Origin: Alviniconcha marisindica
Taxonomy: Eukaryota > Mollusca > Gastropoda > Provannidae
Direction of reading: 5' to 3'
Length of the DNA: 64,000 bases
Assembly (NCBI GenBank): GCA_018857735.1
Contig: JABMCL010002470.1
Coordinates: 470,001 to 534,000, forward strand
Below the pieces are notes generated by a model. It saw only the letters and a program-made list of their open reading frames with translations. It made no database searches and was not told where the DNA came from. The translations under genes were made by a program, and so were the position numbers. Below are positions 1 to 14,118 of the stretch, one piece after another; position 1 is the stretch's first letter; every line of letters starts with the position of its first letter.

Positions 1-199
1 TACTAGTTCAGGTCAGCGTATTGTATACCGGAAAGGAAATTAGCAATTGGTCAGAATACCAGCTGCTATTTTGTTTGACTGGGTCTAAAAAACACACAAC
101 AACAGAAAAGCAGCAGAGAGAGGGAAAATGCATGTCCATGTGGTGTGTTGTTGATAATGTGTGTGTGTATGTGTGTTTGTACTGTGTGTGTGTGTGGGT

Positions 200-560
200 G
201 CGTTCTAGAGGGCGGAGGGAGCCAGGTGGTCGCAAGTACAGCTCTAGTAGTAGTAGTAGTAGTCTAGATGACTGTGTATCTGACTGGTTACAGTGATTAT
301 GTGACTGTTTTTTGTGAACCACTTTCACTACCTTACAGTTATACTACTTATAGATGCCACACCGGTTTAAAAAATGTTGCTTTAAGCAAGGTAAAATTGT
401 ACATTGTATTTTCTTGACCAGTATGTTCTTAAGTTTATTTGATCTTTATGATATCACATTCACAGGTTGTTTGAAATCAATCATGAGTTTAGCACACATG
501 ATGTTTCATTTTGAGGGAGATAATTTACACTGGATTCATTGAAAACTTGAATCTTTCTTG
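200..560 (+). repeat. Dispersed repeat, copy 1
   Basis: This stretch resembles 60890-61170 in the same orientation. Shared blocks include a TG microsatellite followed by a GGGAGC/GGGAGCT segment, then GTACAGC, then TGTATCTGAC...CAGTGATTAT, then TGAACCA...TTT...CACCTTA, and further on a ...CATTGAAA..CTT block. Each copy is interrupted by small indels. No coding capacity was seen. It looks like an old interspersed non-autonomous element; family unknown. Confidence 0.5.
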
Positions 561-3500
561 AAGACTTCTCTCTTTCAAATTCAAATAATTATAGCATGAT
601 GGTTGATAGCATGCATTCACTTAAGCTTAACATTTTTATTCCATTCTTGTGACCATGAGCAGATTTCAAGCTTACAACAATATTATTATTAAATGATACT
701 TTGATAGATATTTTTCTCAGCATTTTCTGCGTGATAATCTATATGGGTCAGATTATGTTACTTGTTAGTATGTGTGAAGTATTCATTGAGTGACTGTTAC
801 TGTTTACAGTGTTAGTTGCTGTGAGGCACTTGGCGGAAATAAACAAAGCTGCATGGTCTGGAACACCAGGGTGCAAAATAGCCGAAATATTGCCTTTTTT
901 CATTTAACTGCACTTTTGAAATCCAGTTTGAGACTGAGCTGGAAAGAGACTGGGAAAGAGGAAGAGAGGGTGTCATGACCTCACCCATTATGTGCCAGTG
1001 TGGCTGAGAGGTTCTTGAGCTAGTTGAAGCTTGCATCATTTAGTGATTTACTGTACTGTAAACAAACTTGCAAAGTTGTTAGTTTGTATAAAATCATTTT
1101 GCTGTTGCTGTGGTGTACCTGACTGGTAAGACCATGTCATAGCTCAACAGGGGTGGACAAGATACAGTTTATAAATAATGTTAACTGCATGATTCATAAA
1201 GAAAAGATTTTGTTTGTTTGTTATAATTTGTTCTCTATATTTTAGTATTGTGTATTTTGTGGGATTATTTGTTTAACAAATTGGGGGTGGGGTGGGGGGT
1301 AGATTACCATTAAAGTATGATCACTATGTAATATATATATACTACGGTCTTCTTATGTATTATTATTGAGATTATTCAAGGGAGACACTAACTGGAGATA
1401 AAATATAATGTACCATTTAAGCATTTTCTGTTTTTAGTGTGAGTGGTTTGAACTTTTGCTCTTCTGTTACTTATTCAAGTTATTGTTAATGTTATGGATT
1501 TTTCCCTTGGGCAGTGAATCACCAAATCAGAAAAAATGATGAATGTAGAAAACAAATCAAATGGGAATGTAAAGATTTTATTCCCATTCAGTACTGATGA
1601 ATGTAAAGAAGATTTTATTCCCATTCAGTACTTTTCCCTAGGTAATATGATAACATGAATTATAACCTACACATTTGACTGAACAGCCTTCACAGCACAC
1701 TGCCATGAAGTTGAATTACACAGTTCTATATCTAGGGTCAGTGTTGTGTAGCAGATCAAGCAATGATTCCTTTAAGTTTGAATGTGTTGTCTGATCAGTC
1801 ACTCAGTTGATTATTTATTCGAGAGGGGATGGGGTGGAAGAAACAAAAATGCTTGGGTTTGCATCCATGGGTCTGATGAAGACTGAAGAGTTTTCATTTT
1901 CTGTTTAAAACAAAAACAAAAACTTTGCACTTAGCATGTGTGGCACAAAGATCTGCTACTGTGCTAGTGCTACATCAGACAGTACATGTTTGTAAATTTG
2001 TAATGATGTATACTGATGTAATTTTCAATTATTTAGTTTATGAATATGGTTTTGAAATACAGTGTATGATGAGCAGTTTTGGTGTGTAAAGTCCTGCAAT
2101 AGCAATTTTAATATGACATTCTATGATTCTTTATCAAAGTAGATTAATTAAGTATTGTTTACACAACTTGGAACTTAAAACTCCTGATTGTATCACAGTA
2201 CAAAATCTTCCAGACTGGGTGTCATTGCTGTCACTTATTTAACACAACAATAGCCTATTGATTGAATAGGACATCAACACATCTTTAGAAACTTAAAGAT
2301 CCTGGTACAGCAATGCCAATGGATTCATGACTGTTTTTGAGACAAAATTCTTCAGAAATTTATTTTACAAACATAATTACGGCTACTTCAGTACTGGGCA
2401 TGATTAGTTTGCAAACTGCTACTGTGCTAGTGTTTTAAAATTAAAGCATCATTTGGATTGTATAGTCACTGTAGTGCTGAATCACTAAACTAAATCAAGT
2501 GGGTCCATACTGCTGTATAATAATGGCAGTGTGAGTTGTAGGCAAGTAAGTGAAAGTGTGAGCTGCCTCCTGCCTGTTTGTTAGAGTCCATTTACTTCTG
2601 ATACATGTATTAGTATTATAGTAACACAGTCCATTACACTGACACCATGACAGTGTCATGAAATGCAGATTAGCTGAGATCGGACCACTGCTTTGTTTGC
2701 TTTAGCCTGTCACTGTGTCAGCTGAATGGGATTGTAGGGCTTGTATTGGCTGAACAATGGAAGTGTTTGCCCTGTCTCTGACCGTTCCTGCTGTATAGTC
2801 TCTGGCCTTTTTACACACAGGTCTCAAGTAGCACCACTCTTATTCCTTATGTTACACATTTAAAGTTAGAAGGCAGACTAGAGTCATACCCATAGTCTCA
2901 TAGAGTCATACTGTATCTCAAAATAGGCTTCATTGCATTGCTTACCGAAACTGATCTGCTTATGAATGCTTGTACTGCCATGTCCATTGTTAGCATTCCT
3001 GTCAAGACCTTGTAAAGAGTAGAAATCGAGATGGATCAGAATTGATGCAATACTAATTACTATACACAGTGTATGCATGTGAATCATGATGTTTAGCTGA
3101 GAATTTTGTAATACAGTTGAGATCCTATTATTGTGTATTAAGGTATTATTATAAAATAATATACACGAGTGTACATAATATATTATTGTAACCCTTAACT
3201 GTGCCTTTCCTGTTAACTGTGTTGCACACAGTTGAGGGTAAAACTGAAACACAACTTATTTTTTGCCTTTGGGCTCCCTCTCCCTGTCAGAAAAAACTCT
3301 TCCATGGACAAAGCTCAGTAGACTAGAACTTTCTGACAACTCCCCTTGCCAGCCACAGTGTCAGTGTCTACTGAAGCATGCTGTGCAAGTTATTCGCACA
3401 TAAACAGACTGGCCCATGAATGTGTGAGGCTTTGATCTGAGCTACAAAGGCAGAGCAAGACAGATGAAGCCTTTCAGTAGTTATTACATGTACGTCTTTA

Positions 3501-6500
3501 CCAGGATAGTGCTGATTCACAGGATGCGCTCTTGACTGCCCCCTTCAGATCTAATGAACACAGCTGCTGATGGGTCTGCAGACTTGCCATTACAGTGATT
3601 ACACTAACACTGTTAACTGTAATAGGCCTGAACCTTTCCAGTGGGGCTGTAGACACCTTGACCTTAAGCTGACTGAAAGGGGAAGCCAAGGGAAGAGGTG
3701 TCCTGGATTCTTTCAGAGTAGGTTTAGGAAGGTAGGACTAGGAGTGAACCCAGCACAAGCTTCAAGTTAGTTCAACTCCAGCCTGTGTCCAGAGCAAGAT
3801 GTGGCCTTGACCTATGAGGCTGTGTTACAGGCAGTATGCACCCAGAACAGAATTCAGTAGGACAAGATTTTTCCAAAGAACACTGAACAGTAAGGGACTG
3901 GAAGTGGAACAGCCTTCAAGAAGAGACAGTACAACTACAAAGTACAAGCCCCCACCTGTGACACCTTCATCAAGGCTCTAGTCCATAATAGTTTATATGT
4001 AATATCATACTTTCAGTTTCATAGTTTATTTATAATCTGAATCAGCTTTTTTTTAAACTTTTGTTTCTTTTTGTGATTGACTCTCCTTTAAAAAAATGAA
4101 AGTCTTTAGTAATAGTACCTCCCCTCCAAAAAACAACAACAAATAGTCGGTGGTCTGTAGACCATGAAATTACTGTAAGTGGAAGTAGAACAGAAGAAGA
4201 AGAAGAGTCAAATTTTTGTAAACAAGCAAACAACTACAACAACAAAAATGTTTATACACATGATACTATCATTCAGACTGCCACAGCTTACCTCAGTGTT
4301 GCTTTACGTCCACAGAGACCATAAGTTTTTTTCCCAGTTGATCTCTGGTTTGAGTGGCAGATAATGTCCATTTTGTCACAGCCAACCTTTTTCTGCTTTT
4401 CATTGTTACTTAATGATTAAATTGCGCCTTAAGGATATCAGATTTGATTGTATTGAAGCAAAAACAACAACAAACAAAAATCAGCAAACAACAGCTTCAG
4501 TTGCTGCATAAATTTATAAACTGATAGACCAACTTTGCATGTTAGGATTTTAAGAATATTATTTGTACACATATGTCTTGTATGGTACATGTATGAGTTT
4601 GCGTGGAGTCACCTTTAAGTTTAATAGCTTGGCAATGTTGGATTCTTGGTGTACATAAGTACGATGCTTCGACTTGAATTAATAGTCAGCTGTTATTATT
4701 AATTAATTAATATTTTCCAAACTTCACATGATTCGTTGAGGTTTACCCAGGTAGGTTCATGAATATCAAAGACATGACTATCAAAGACCCTGACCTCATT
4801 TTAAAACCAAATGGCACAACAATGCTGGAAATCTGTCTGGCTGAAACTGAAAGTTGTATGTTGTTAAATTATGATATGCACACATAAAACATTTAAAGGA
4901 TTGAATGATTTATAATTATGCAGTAACACTTTTGGGTTATAATATACTTTGGTATCTCATCATTAAAATCCAGCAGAGTGCCAACATGGGTATGTAAATA
5001 GCAATGTAATATACATGTACTGTATTAAAACTATTTTATATACTGTATAGGAAACCAAGTAACAAATCCTCTGTCTAACAATAGCATGTGACTCTGTGAG
5101 TAATCTGTTACTGATTCTGTAAATGTGTTCACTCTTCTATTTTATTATTATGTGTGAACTATTATTAGAACAGATGCAGCAGTTGTGGGAATGTGTTGAT
5201 TAAAGTGGAACAAATCTGTGCTAAGGTCTGAAATAAATTATTGCAAGATGTCCAGGTGTAGACTTGCACAGAAAGATTGCACGTAATTCTTAAAGTATGT
5301 TTTATGCAGTTAGTTTTTTTTTTTGGGGGGGGGGCTTATCTGACACCATGCATCGTAAAGGAAGTGAAGGATGTAGCCAGTTTATAGCTCTGGGATGCCT
5401 CCATGCTGATGTCCCGATCTGGGTGTGCATCATGCAGAACTGATTTCACGTCAGCTGCTTATCTGTCTCAAGCTACAGCATGAGGCTGTGAAGCGTTATT
5501 GAAATTGTGTGTGTATGTGAGAGACACAGAAAGAACTTAGATGATCTGTCTGTCTATGTATTTATAACAAATATATTATTAATGTCAGCTTGTGTGATAT
5601 GTCTAACTTCCGCCCATAATAAATTAATATGTATAAGACTATAATATTTTTCACTACTTCAGTATACAAATTTAAATATGATGTACAGCTCTTGAATCTG
5701 AGAAATAATTCTAGGAAAGGTGGACCACATCAGTCTTTGGTCTTTTCCATAATCTGTGATGTATTTTATATGATTGTATTTACTATAAATAGATCATGTC
5801 TCTATATATATTATATTAATACTGTTACAATGTTGCTGCTTTTCAAGTAGCATTCTATGGGAAACAGTTGTACAGAATGCAGCCTGTCAATCCATGTGAT
5901 GATGTGTATGTGTCAAACATGTAATATATAAGTTATATAACAACAGTGTTGTAAACACTGCAGGAAGTGGTTCATCAGCATAACAAATTACGGATTTCAC
6001 ACTTGCTGTGTGTTAGTTGAGCTGGCTTACCAATTACTGAGGTAGGTTGATTGAATAGCACATGATTAATGAGGTTGCCATGGCGTCAGGGAAGATGAAT
6101 GAGATCAAGGCCCTAAACTGGAGCTCCAGCACAAGGTGACGGAAGTGTTACTGTTGAAGTTCCTTCATGTTCATGACTTATGAATAGTTGTGCCCTTGGA
6201 TCTTTTCCTGGTGTGTCATTTCTGTGAGGGGCTCCTGTCACTGGCTGAGAGAGGAGTCAGCAGTTGTAATTTTCACTTTATGGTGACTGGTAGAGACTGG
6301 TTCGCTTTTTATAGAAGACAGAGAAGAGCCCACCTTTCTTAGGTTGGAAAGTTAGGGGTGCTCTGACCCCCTGACTCAATGACTGCATGCTTTGTGTGGA
6401 TTTCAAGTTTGCAAAGAGCTGGAGTCAGCATGAAGACTGTCAACTTCAAGACATCAGTTCTTGCTGTTTCACTTTAGTTTCATGCAGTTAGACTGACTAA

Positions 6501-9287
6501 AAGTAAAAGTAGTAAAACTATGAAATAAGCTGTCTCCACAACTGAGGGATCTGCCTTTTAATTTATCATAGTGTCAGTTTATTTCACTGAATCATAAAAT
6601 TCATGGAATAATCATAATTGTTTTTTTAGAACCAAATTGTTAAACAGTTGAGAGTCAAGTATTGCAAAGACATTTGCGCTTTTTTCGACCACCCCACACT
6701 GGACCAGCTAAAAAAAATAGCACATTTTACATAGCACCACATCTGTGGTGTGACAGCATCTTTAACCAATTATTTTTTTTAATTTTTAAGCAAGCTGCTG
6801 GTTGGCTGAGGCCATGCTATCCTGCTGAGCATTAACTTTGTAAGATCAAGCACTAGGGGACAGATGTTGGCATCTTGCAGACGGAAGGAGCAAAGGCTGG
6901 TGTTCTCTTTCACTCTCAAATTACTTCTGGATCATTGCAAACAAGTTAGGTGAATTAATCCTTAGTCACCAGTTGCAGCAACCAGTTTAGCCTTTAGGTC
7001 TTCCTTGCTGGATGGTCTTAATGACTAAAAGAAAATGTTTAATTGCATTATGTGTTTTATAAAAATATAAAACACATGAGCTTTGAATATATTATGTATA
7101 AGGAGAAAGCAACTGTGAAGTTTGCAAAGATTGCAGCTTTATGACACTGTTACTCTAAAAGTCCAGTTATGGCTTGTGCAAGTAGCACAGCTTCTGCATT
7201 TTGGACTTTACCTGAATGGACGCAGGTGAGGCCTTTGAGTTTGTTTTTGTATGTAAAATTTAGACAGTGGTCCTCAGGTTACTTGTAAGACTTGAGAGGC
7301 AGCAGCATCCAACAGCTGCTTCTCCATGGTTATGGCCAAAGTATAGATTATATCCCCAGGTGTCACTCTGTTGTGACTATACTTTATGTCACTCACAGAA
7401 AGCTGTAAAACGGACTAATTATACATGATACTTGATAACACATTGTCTGAGGATAAATGCTTGACATCCATATTGCATTTGCAGTCATCGGTCATATCTA
7501 GAGCTATCTTTACTTCAGTGCAACAGTCACATATGTTGTGCTCTTGGTGAGTAGCGACTCTGGATCTTGTGAGTTCATTTGTTAACTAAAAATGCACATT
7601 TCTAGCTGAGAGATGAAGGATCACGGCTGGATAAAGGACAGTTTAATACCTGCTGAATTAGATATGCTGCTCTCTGACATAGTGACAATAATGCCAGGTC
7701 TAAAATATGAAAAAGTAAAACACTTATACTTTGAAGTCAACTATTTATAATTATGTAATGAATGTCTGTTGAAAAGCTAAGATGTAATAAACCTTTTTTT
7801 TTAATTAAAAAAAATAATTGGTTCAAAACAACAACAGTTTGTGCACAAAAGCAAGTGTGGGTCTGAGGTAGTCTTTAAGAATAAAAATAGACTTTTGATA
7901 ACTCATGAAGTACTTGGACAGTTGCAAAATATGCAGTGGGAAGCAGTTTCTTAACAGTTCATGCACTTCATATGCAGCATACACCCATAGTGACAGTCAC
8001 TGGTGCAGTTTTTATGTTCTCTGTTAGAGTGTCGCTAGTGTCAGAACCTTTTCTTTTTTCTATAGCATTTGCCAAAGTACTGGGGAACATGTTGGCAAAA
8101 CCCCAGCACAATAACTGTTTACTGAAACGATATTCCAGAAGGGCACAGTGTTCCATTTCTCAGTATTTTAACTTGGTTTAACTTCATTTCACCCTAAAAT
8201 TGAAAAAGAAAACTCCTAGTCCTAGAGGGTCATTTTTTTTATGTCAAGATGCAAATGGGAGCGAGTGACCAATAAAGTTCTGTCATACTCATGTTTATAC
8301 TCAACTCTTTTCCAACCCACATTCACAACTCTGCCACTGTCCCTTTTTATAAAAAACAAACAAACAAACAAACAAAAAGACAACAAACCTCTAAAAACTT
8401 GCTTTGCCCTGTTCAGAAAAGCTTTCTCCTAGTAAAAAAGCCTGAAACAATTCCCTGCTTTAAAAAATCGGCTAGATTACAATACTGACTGTTGATAAGT
8501 TTAAAAGATCTGTCTGTACAGGCTGTCAGTTGTGATGTTTGTAGTGCATTATATAATAATAATATGCTTTAAAGAAAGGGCACAGTGTGTGCTGTTATTA
8601 TTATTGTTGTTCTTTTTTTATTGTTTTACATAGCTATGTCAATTTCTGTGCTAGAATGGCATGGGATCCTGTAACACCCCCCCCAACGCCACCCCCCCAC
8701 CCACACCACCCATATCAAAATAGTCACTGGAACTTGGAAGTGCACTCTTCAAAAGCTGTTAATTATTATTGTCGTTTATTTTGTTATTAATATTGTACTT
8801 TATAGATAACATTAATAGAGTCTTGGTCATGTTGATACTTTCTACTTGGAAATAAGACTAGTTACAATATCTGTGTGTCTTGATGTAGTATGTGTTGGTT
8901 GTGGTATGTCAGGCATTTACTCCTAGTGACAAAGCGGGTGCATTACAGGAGGATTTCCCTTTGTGCAGTATTTCAGAACATAGACACTCCCATTATAAAA
9001 AGACTTTGTATCTTTTTATGGTCTTGAGTCAAATGCTAAGCAGTTTACACCCAAGGAATGTACCCTGAGTACTACTGAGTCCCATCTTATTATAAAATAG
9101 TGAGTTTGGGTTTCTAAACTCATTTTGATTTGACAGGAGATGCCTGGCCCTATTTGAAAAGGAAGACAGTTGACCTGGAACTGGAAGCACTGGGGTGTCT
9201 CTCCCTTTCTGTTCTTTAGCCCTGACTGCTTTTGTCTTTAGCCAGTAGCTCTGCTTGAGACAATGCCTGACTGGCTTTGAATGGTGC

Positions 9288-9288
<1 letters not shown>

Positions 9289-9316
<28 letters not shown>
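9289..9316. repeat. (TG)n microsatellite
   Basis: Uninterrupted TG dinucleotides. Confidence 0.95.
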
Positions 9317-9319
<3 letters not shown>

Positions 9320-9638
9320 CCCACACCCACTCCTATCCAGGGTTAAAAATAGGTGCCTGCTGTGGACTAGGCTCTAAAAATACTGAGCACAGTGGTGTGA
9401 ATGTTGATGTAGACTGAATCTGATCTATGTGCCAGCGCACCGACACAGTGGCAAACAAGCTGGTTGCACATCAAACGTTTGTCTTGTGTGCTAGCGCTAG
9501 CCTTTCTGCCTCCGCGCAAACTGGTTTCTGTCTGGTTAAACTTACCCTTGTTCAGCACGGTCAGCTGTTTGTCTAGTCTGTCTTCTTTATCATTCATGAA
9601 TAAAGTTTTTCTTTGTCACACTCTCCCCTCCCCTGACT

Positions 9639-9668
<30 letters not shown>
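9639..9668. repeat. Poly-G tract, 30 bases
   Basis: An uninterrupted run of G. It is one of several G or C runs of 19 or more bases in the window. The exact length is unreliable in any assembly. Confidence 0.95.
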
Positions 9669-9669
<1 letters not shown>

Positions 9670-10547
9670 ATGAATCACTTCACTTGTCTGTGTGTCAGTA
9701 TTCATCTGTCAGTCATGACTCAGTGTTTCCAGGTTTTGTCAGGATAATATCATTTGAACCACTCATCCTTTTGTAACCCAATGTTCAGTTGCATAACATT
9801 GATACATACTATCATTACAAACAATATTGACACTGTTAATCAGTTATGAAACTTGAGACATGTAACAACAGCAGTTGATGCAGTTGTACTGGTAGTTAGC
9901 ACCCTGTATCTGTCTATAGCCAAAGTGGACAGCCTGTTGTGGGTGTACTGCGCATGTATGCTTATGGAACAATCTCTCCAACAGGAGACTGAATGAGAAA
10001 TAACAGTATGAAAAAGAAAAAAAAAGGTCTTCTGTAGGCCTGGTTAAGGGTAAAAAATACATTGAAAATAACATGACATCTGTGAAAATCTGTATGGTAC
10101 ACCTGCTGAAGCAATTATTCCTCCTCTTACTGTCAACCCTCCCCCACCTCCTCAAAGGTGGTACTTAATTTGCAATTGTATACACACTGTGTGTATAAAG
10201 TGTGATTGTTGGAGGCCAAGAGGAGTTTGCTGCAGGTGTGAGTTTGCTTATTTCAGCAGGTGTTGATATTCTGCATAAATTAGTACAGTTGCCTTTAATC
10301 AGCTGTGAGTCGCAATTTTGAAAATTTGCTTTGAATTTGATGATATGCTGAAATTAGATTCAACATTCTCCAGGGGAAGTTATTACATTTGTGTTACATT
10401 ATTCCTGGACATGATCCCGACAGAATGAACCTTCAGCATAAATTTTATATGTGATGAATTCGTCCACATGTTTGGCTTCACTACCACCAGTACCTGTACA
10501 AATTCTCTTTTTAGTGCCTCTGTCTTACAGTGCCAATTCCCACCACT

Positions 10548-11027
10548 GTGAATGGCTTTGTGTCACATGCGTTAAATTTGAAGTGACCTAGGTGATAAAG
10601 TTCTACACCTGTATGTGCATCACTGTGCCGTTGTTGACTGCTTTTTGTCACTTGCGTTAAATTTGAAGTGACCTGGGTGATAAAGTTTTACATCTGTATG
10701 TGCATCATTGTGCCATTCTTGACTGCTTTGTGTTACGTGTTAAATTTGAAATGACCTGGATGGTAAAGTCCTACATCTGATTGTGCCATTGTTGACCGCT
10801 TTGTGTCATGGGTTAAATTTGAAGTAACTTGGGTGGTAAAGTCCTACATCTGTGCATCATTGTGCCATTGTTGACTGTGTTACATATTAAATTTGAAGTG
10901 ACCTGAATGGTAAAGTCCTACATCTGTTTGTGCATCATTGTGCCATTGTTCACTGCTTTGTGTCACATGTTAAATTTGAAGTGACGGGGATGATAAAGTC
11001 CTACATCTGTATCATTTGCCGTTGCAG
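10548..11027 (+). repeat. Tandem array abutting LRRFIP exon acceptor, about 6 copies
   Basis: The core TTAAATTTGAA recurs at about 10572, 10657, 10740, 10813, 10887 and 10970, giving a period of 73-85 bp. Each unit continues with a GTGACCTGG.TG.TAAAGTCCTACATCTGT segment and a GCC.TTGTTGACTG segment. The final unit runs directly into the acceptor (GCCGTTGCAG) of the exon at 11028, so the real 3' splice region is itself the last repeat unit. Confidence 0.85.
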
Positions 11028-11114
11028 GCTGAGAGCCGATTGGCAGCCAAGCGAGCGGCAAGAGCAGAAGCCAGAGAGATTCGGATGAAAGAAATTGAAC
11101 GGCAGCAAAAAGAG
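11028..11114 (+). CDS. LRRFIP2: LRRFIP exon A (29 codons, phase 0)
   Basis: The acceptor is GTTGCAG and the donor GTAGGT. It encodes [20 protein letters not shown] followed by KEIERQQKE, the most conserved block of the family, an Arg/Lys/Glu-rich helix near the protein N-terminus. The exon is preceded directly by the tandem array described above. Confidence 0.95.
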
Positions 11115-14022
11115 GTAGGTGTTAGTACTGTTAGTGTTACAACATGAATTGAAAAAAATTGAGGGGGGTGGGTGGGCATGGCTTTTTATGATAAGTGTTG
11201 TTAATGTTACATTGAGTCATTGTTTATTTGTAAGATCTTTGATTTTGAATGACATACATGCCTAGATTCCTTGTCACCTTTTTTGATAATAACTGTATAC
11301 TGAAGACTGTTTTCACTAACTAGTAACTCAAGCATATGTTGTCACTAACTAGTAACTCAAGCATAGAGATTGAGTTTTGGGTGATTAGTACTTTAAAAAA
11401 AGAAAAGAAAAAAGAAGACAGTTCAGCATTTGTTACTAATTGGACTGTTACTGTGTTAGTATTAATACAGTTAGAACATTTATTCATATTATTAATAGTT
11501 AGCAAGGCTTTGGGTTGACAAAAATGTCTTGCTACAGCTTTGTATGGTCTGCTTTTTTGAAAGAGCTAACCTTCTCAAAATATTTTGTGTGAGACTGAGA
11601 GTAATAGTATACAGCTCCCTTTAAGCTGCAGCTTGCTTTGTAAATTTCTTACATTATTCTTGAGTCTTGAATCATTCTTTCCTTTCAAAACAACAAAAAA
11701 AGGATTCCTTTGGTTTAAAAAAGTTACAATCTGTCACTGATACAGTGACATTGTGCATGTGGTTTGAGCATAGTGCTCTGTTTGTTTAATGCAAAGCTGT
11801 TGGGGAGTTGTATATTGAAATGTTATGTTACTGAGAATGAAATGACTGTTTGCAGGTTGAGGAAAAAGAAAAGCTGAACAATGATCATTCAGATACAATC
11901 ACCCGGGTAAGTTTTGAACCATGCACTCTATAATTACCTGGAGATTTTAGTGCTGGTCAAATTCAAGCAGTGCTATGTTATTAAGTGTTATAATGTAGAC
12001 AATACCCATACTGAATAACAGTGTAGGTGTTGATTTATTTCTCTTGATGTCCAAAGAATGTATTGCTTTGTAGAGTTTTCTGGCAAGTATGCCTTGTACT
12101 ATAAGTATAAAAACAACAACAACAAAAACAAACTTGTGGGAATAGGACTTGTCAGCCAGGACTGTTCTGCTGCTGCTTCCTTACACAAAGTATGTGCCAC
12201 AATGATGTGTTTAGTTTTAGAAAAAAATATTTTGAAAAAGGTAGCATTTAAGAACATGACTGTCATTGTGTTTAGCTTGTTAGAAGGGGATTTACTGTAT
12301 AATATTCTTCTGACAAATTTTAAACAGGTGACTGCCAGTGCCACCATTCAGAAAAATGAAACAATCAAACATACAAAGGGTTAGGGCACCATTAGTGCGT
12401 AAATGTTTGTTTCTTTTCCACTTTGTTATTGGTGACAAACATGACTTGCAAAACAGTTCGACCAATCACATTGCCATTTTTTCTGGAACAGTATCAAATA
12501 ACCCATCAGAGTTGAAAGAAAGCTTGTGTTTTTTGACTCACCTGTTTGCTCATAAAACAGTGGTCTGTAAACATGACATCTCACAAGGGGGTGTGATGTA
12601 GCCAGACAGACACAAAGGTGTTTAAAGAGACTGTTTTAGTATTGCATACAGTCATAATGTACAATGGACTTACAGGTAGAATGGTCCAGCCAGACAAGAT
12701 TTTGTGCTATACAAATACTTTAAATATTACTTATCAGTATTATTAACGGATATTTGCACCAACAAATTTACAAAGTTGGGAATCCACAGCATTTACACGC
12801 AAGTTTGCCAGTGGTGCAATCAGTGACGGAACAAGTGTGCATCCTTTCCATGCACTTACCCCATCTGGTGCTGGTTGTCTAGACGCGGCAGCAGATAACC
12901 ACAGCTGCACCGGGGCCACGGCGGGGTAGTGATGAATCCAGTGAAGGTGCAGGCGACAGCCTCTCCTCCAAAGACCGGGACCTCAGGATGGAGCTGCGGG
13001 CCTTGGAAGACAAGTACAAGGCTGCCATGATGAGCAGCGCTCAGCTGGATAACGAGAAACAGTCGTTGGTGTACCAGGTGGAACTCCTCAAGGATCAGCT
13101 GGAGGAGCAGGCTGAGACCCACACAGAGCTGCAGCGGGAAGTCAAGGATAAAAATAGGGTAGGTCTTCTGTGTCTTTTCTATGTGAGGGGGGAGTGGGGC
13201 GCAAAACATCAAACGTGATGGCATTTTCTCAATAGCACTCTCCAAGCAGGTCCAAAAATCTTTCAAATGTTGTCTAAATGGGGAAAAACTCAAATGTGAT
13301 GGCATTTTCTCTATAGCACTCTCCAAGCAGGTCCAAAAATCTTTCAAATGTTGTCTACAGTGCTGTGCAATAACCGTGACTAGATTTCAGTGTCGCAACA
13401 TTCATTGTCTTCCCCCTAAAATAAAACAAGGTTGTTTTTTTTAAAGGAAAGTGGGAGCGACAGTTGCTTTGTCTAGAAATAATCAGTGAATATGTAAAAT
13501 TCATAAGTACACTCTATGATCTTGGCCTTCACGTGCTGGGGTAATTCGCAGTTATGGAGGCTACTGCCATGTTACTGTTTTGTTTTATTTTGTTTCAGAG
13601 TTTGTTGTAATGACTAGCTCTTTATGTAATAATATTTTGTTTAAGAATTTGTTGTAATGACTAGCTCTTTATGTAATAATAAATAACCTATAGCTGAGGT
13701 TTATCTGTTATGAATTGTTTATTGCCATAAACTAATTTTGGGCTGTAAGGATTTAAAAAAAAAATGTTTTTGCTTTTTATTTTAATAAGATACGATTATA
13801 ATGCAGATTTATACTTCAGATCATATACTTCACTTTTTATGAGTCTGATGTTATGCTTATGTTTGAAAGATAAGTAATGCAGTTTAAAAGTTAGTTTGCA
13901 GCATTTGTGAGACATTTATCTCAGAGCGTCCAATTCTTGCAGTTTGTAGACTTTGCGTGCTTGTTCATTCATGTAGACCACACTAGTTAGTATTCTCATA
14001 CCATTCATGTGTGTGTGGTGTG

Positions 14023-14118
<96 letters not shown>

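Larger units (their letters stand above)
1..11027. other. Non-coding region upstream of the first recognised LRRFIP exon
   Basis: I find no exon here. Open frames on both strands are short, lack family resemblance and are mostly in AT-rich or simple sequence. The LRRFIP N-terminal exon, which normally carries the start codon, was searched for by eye and not found, so this is probably intron with the start outside the window. Contents seen: a dispersed repeat at about 200-560, a small 48-bp direct duplication near 1553-1637, a G run near 5325, a TG run at 9289-9316, a 30-base G run at 9639-9668, and a tandem array at 10548-11027. A short non-consensus upstream exon could have been missed. Confidence 0.6.
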
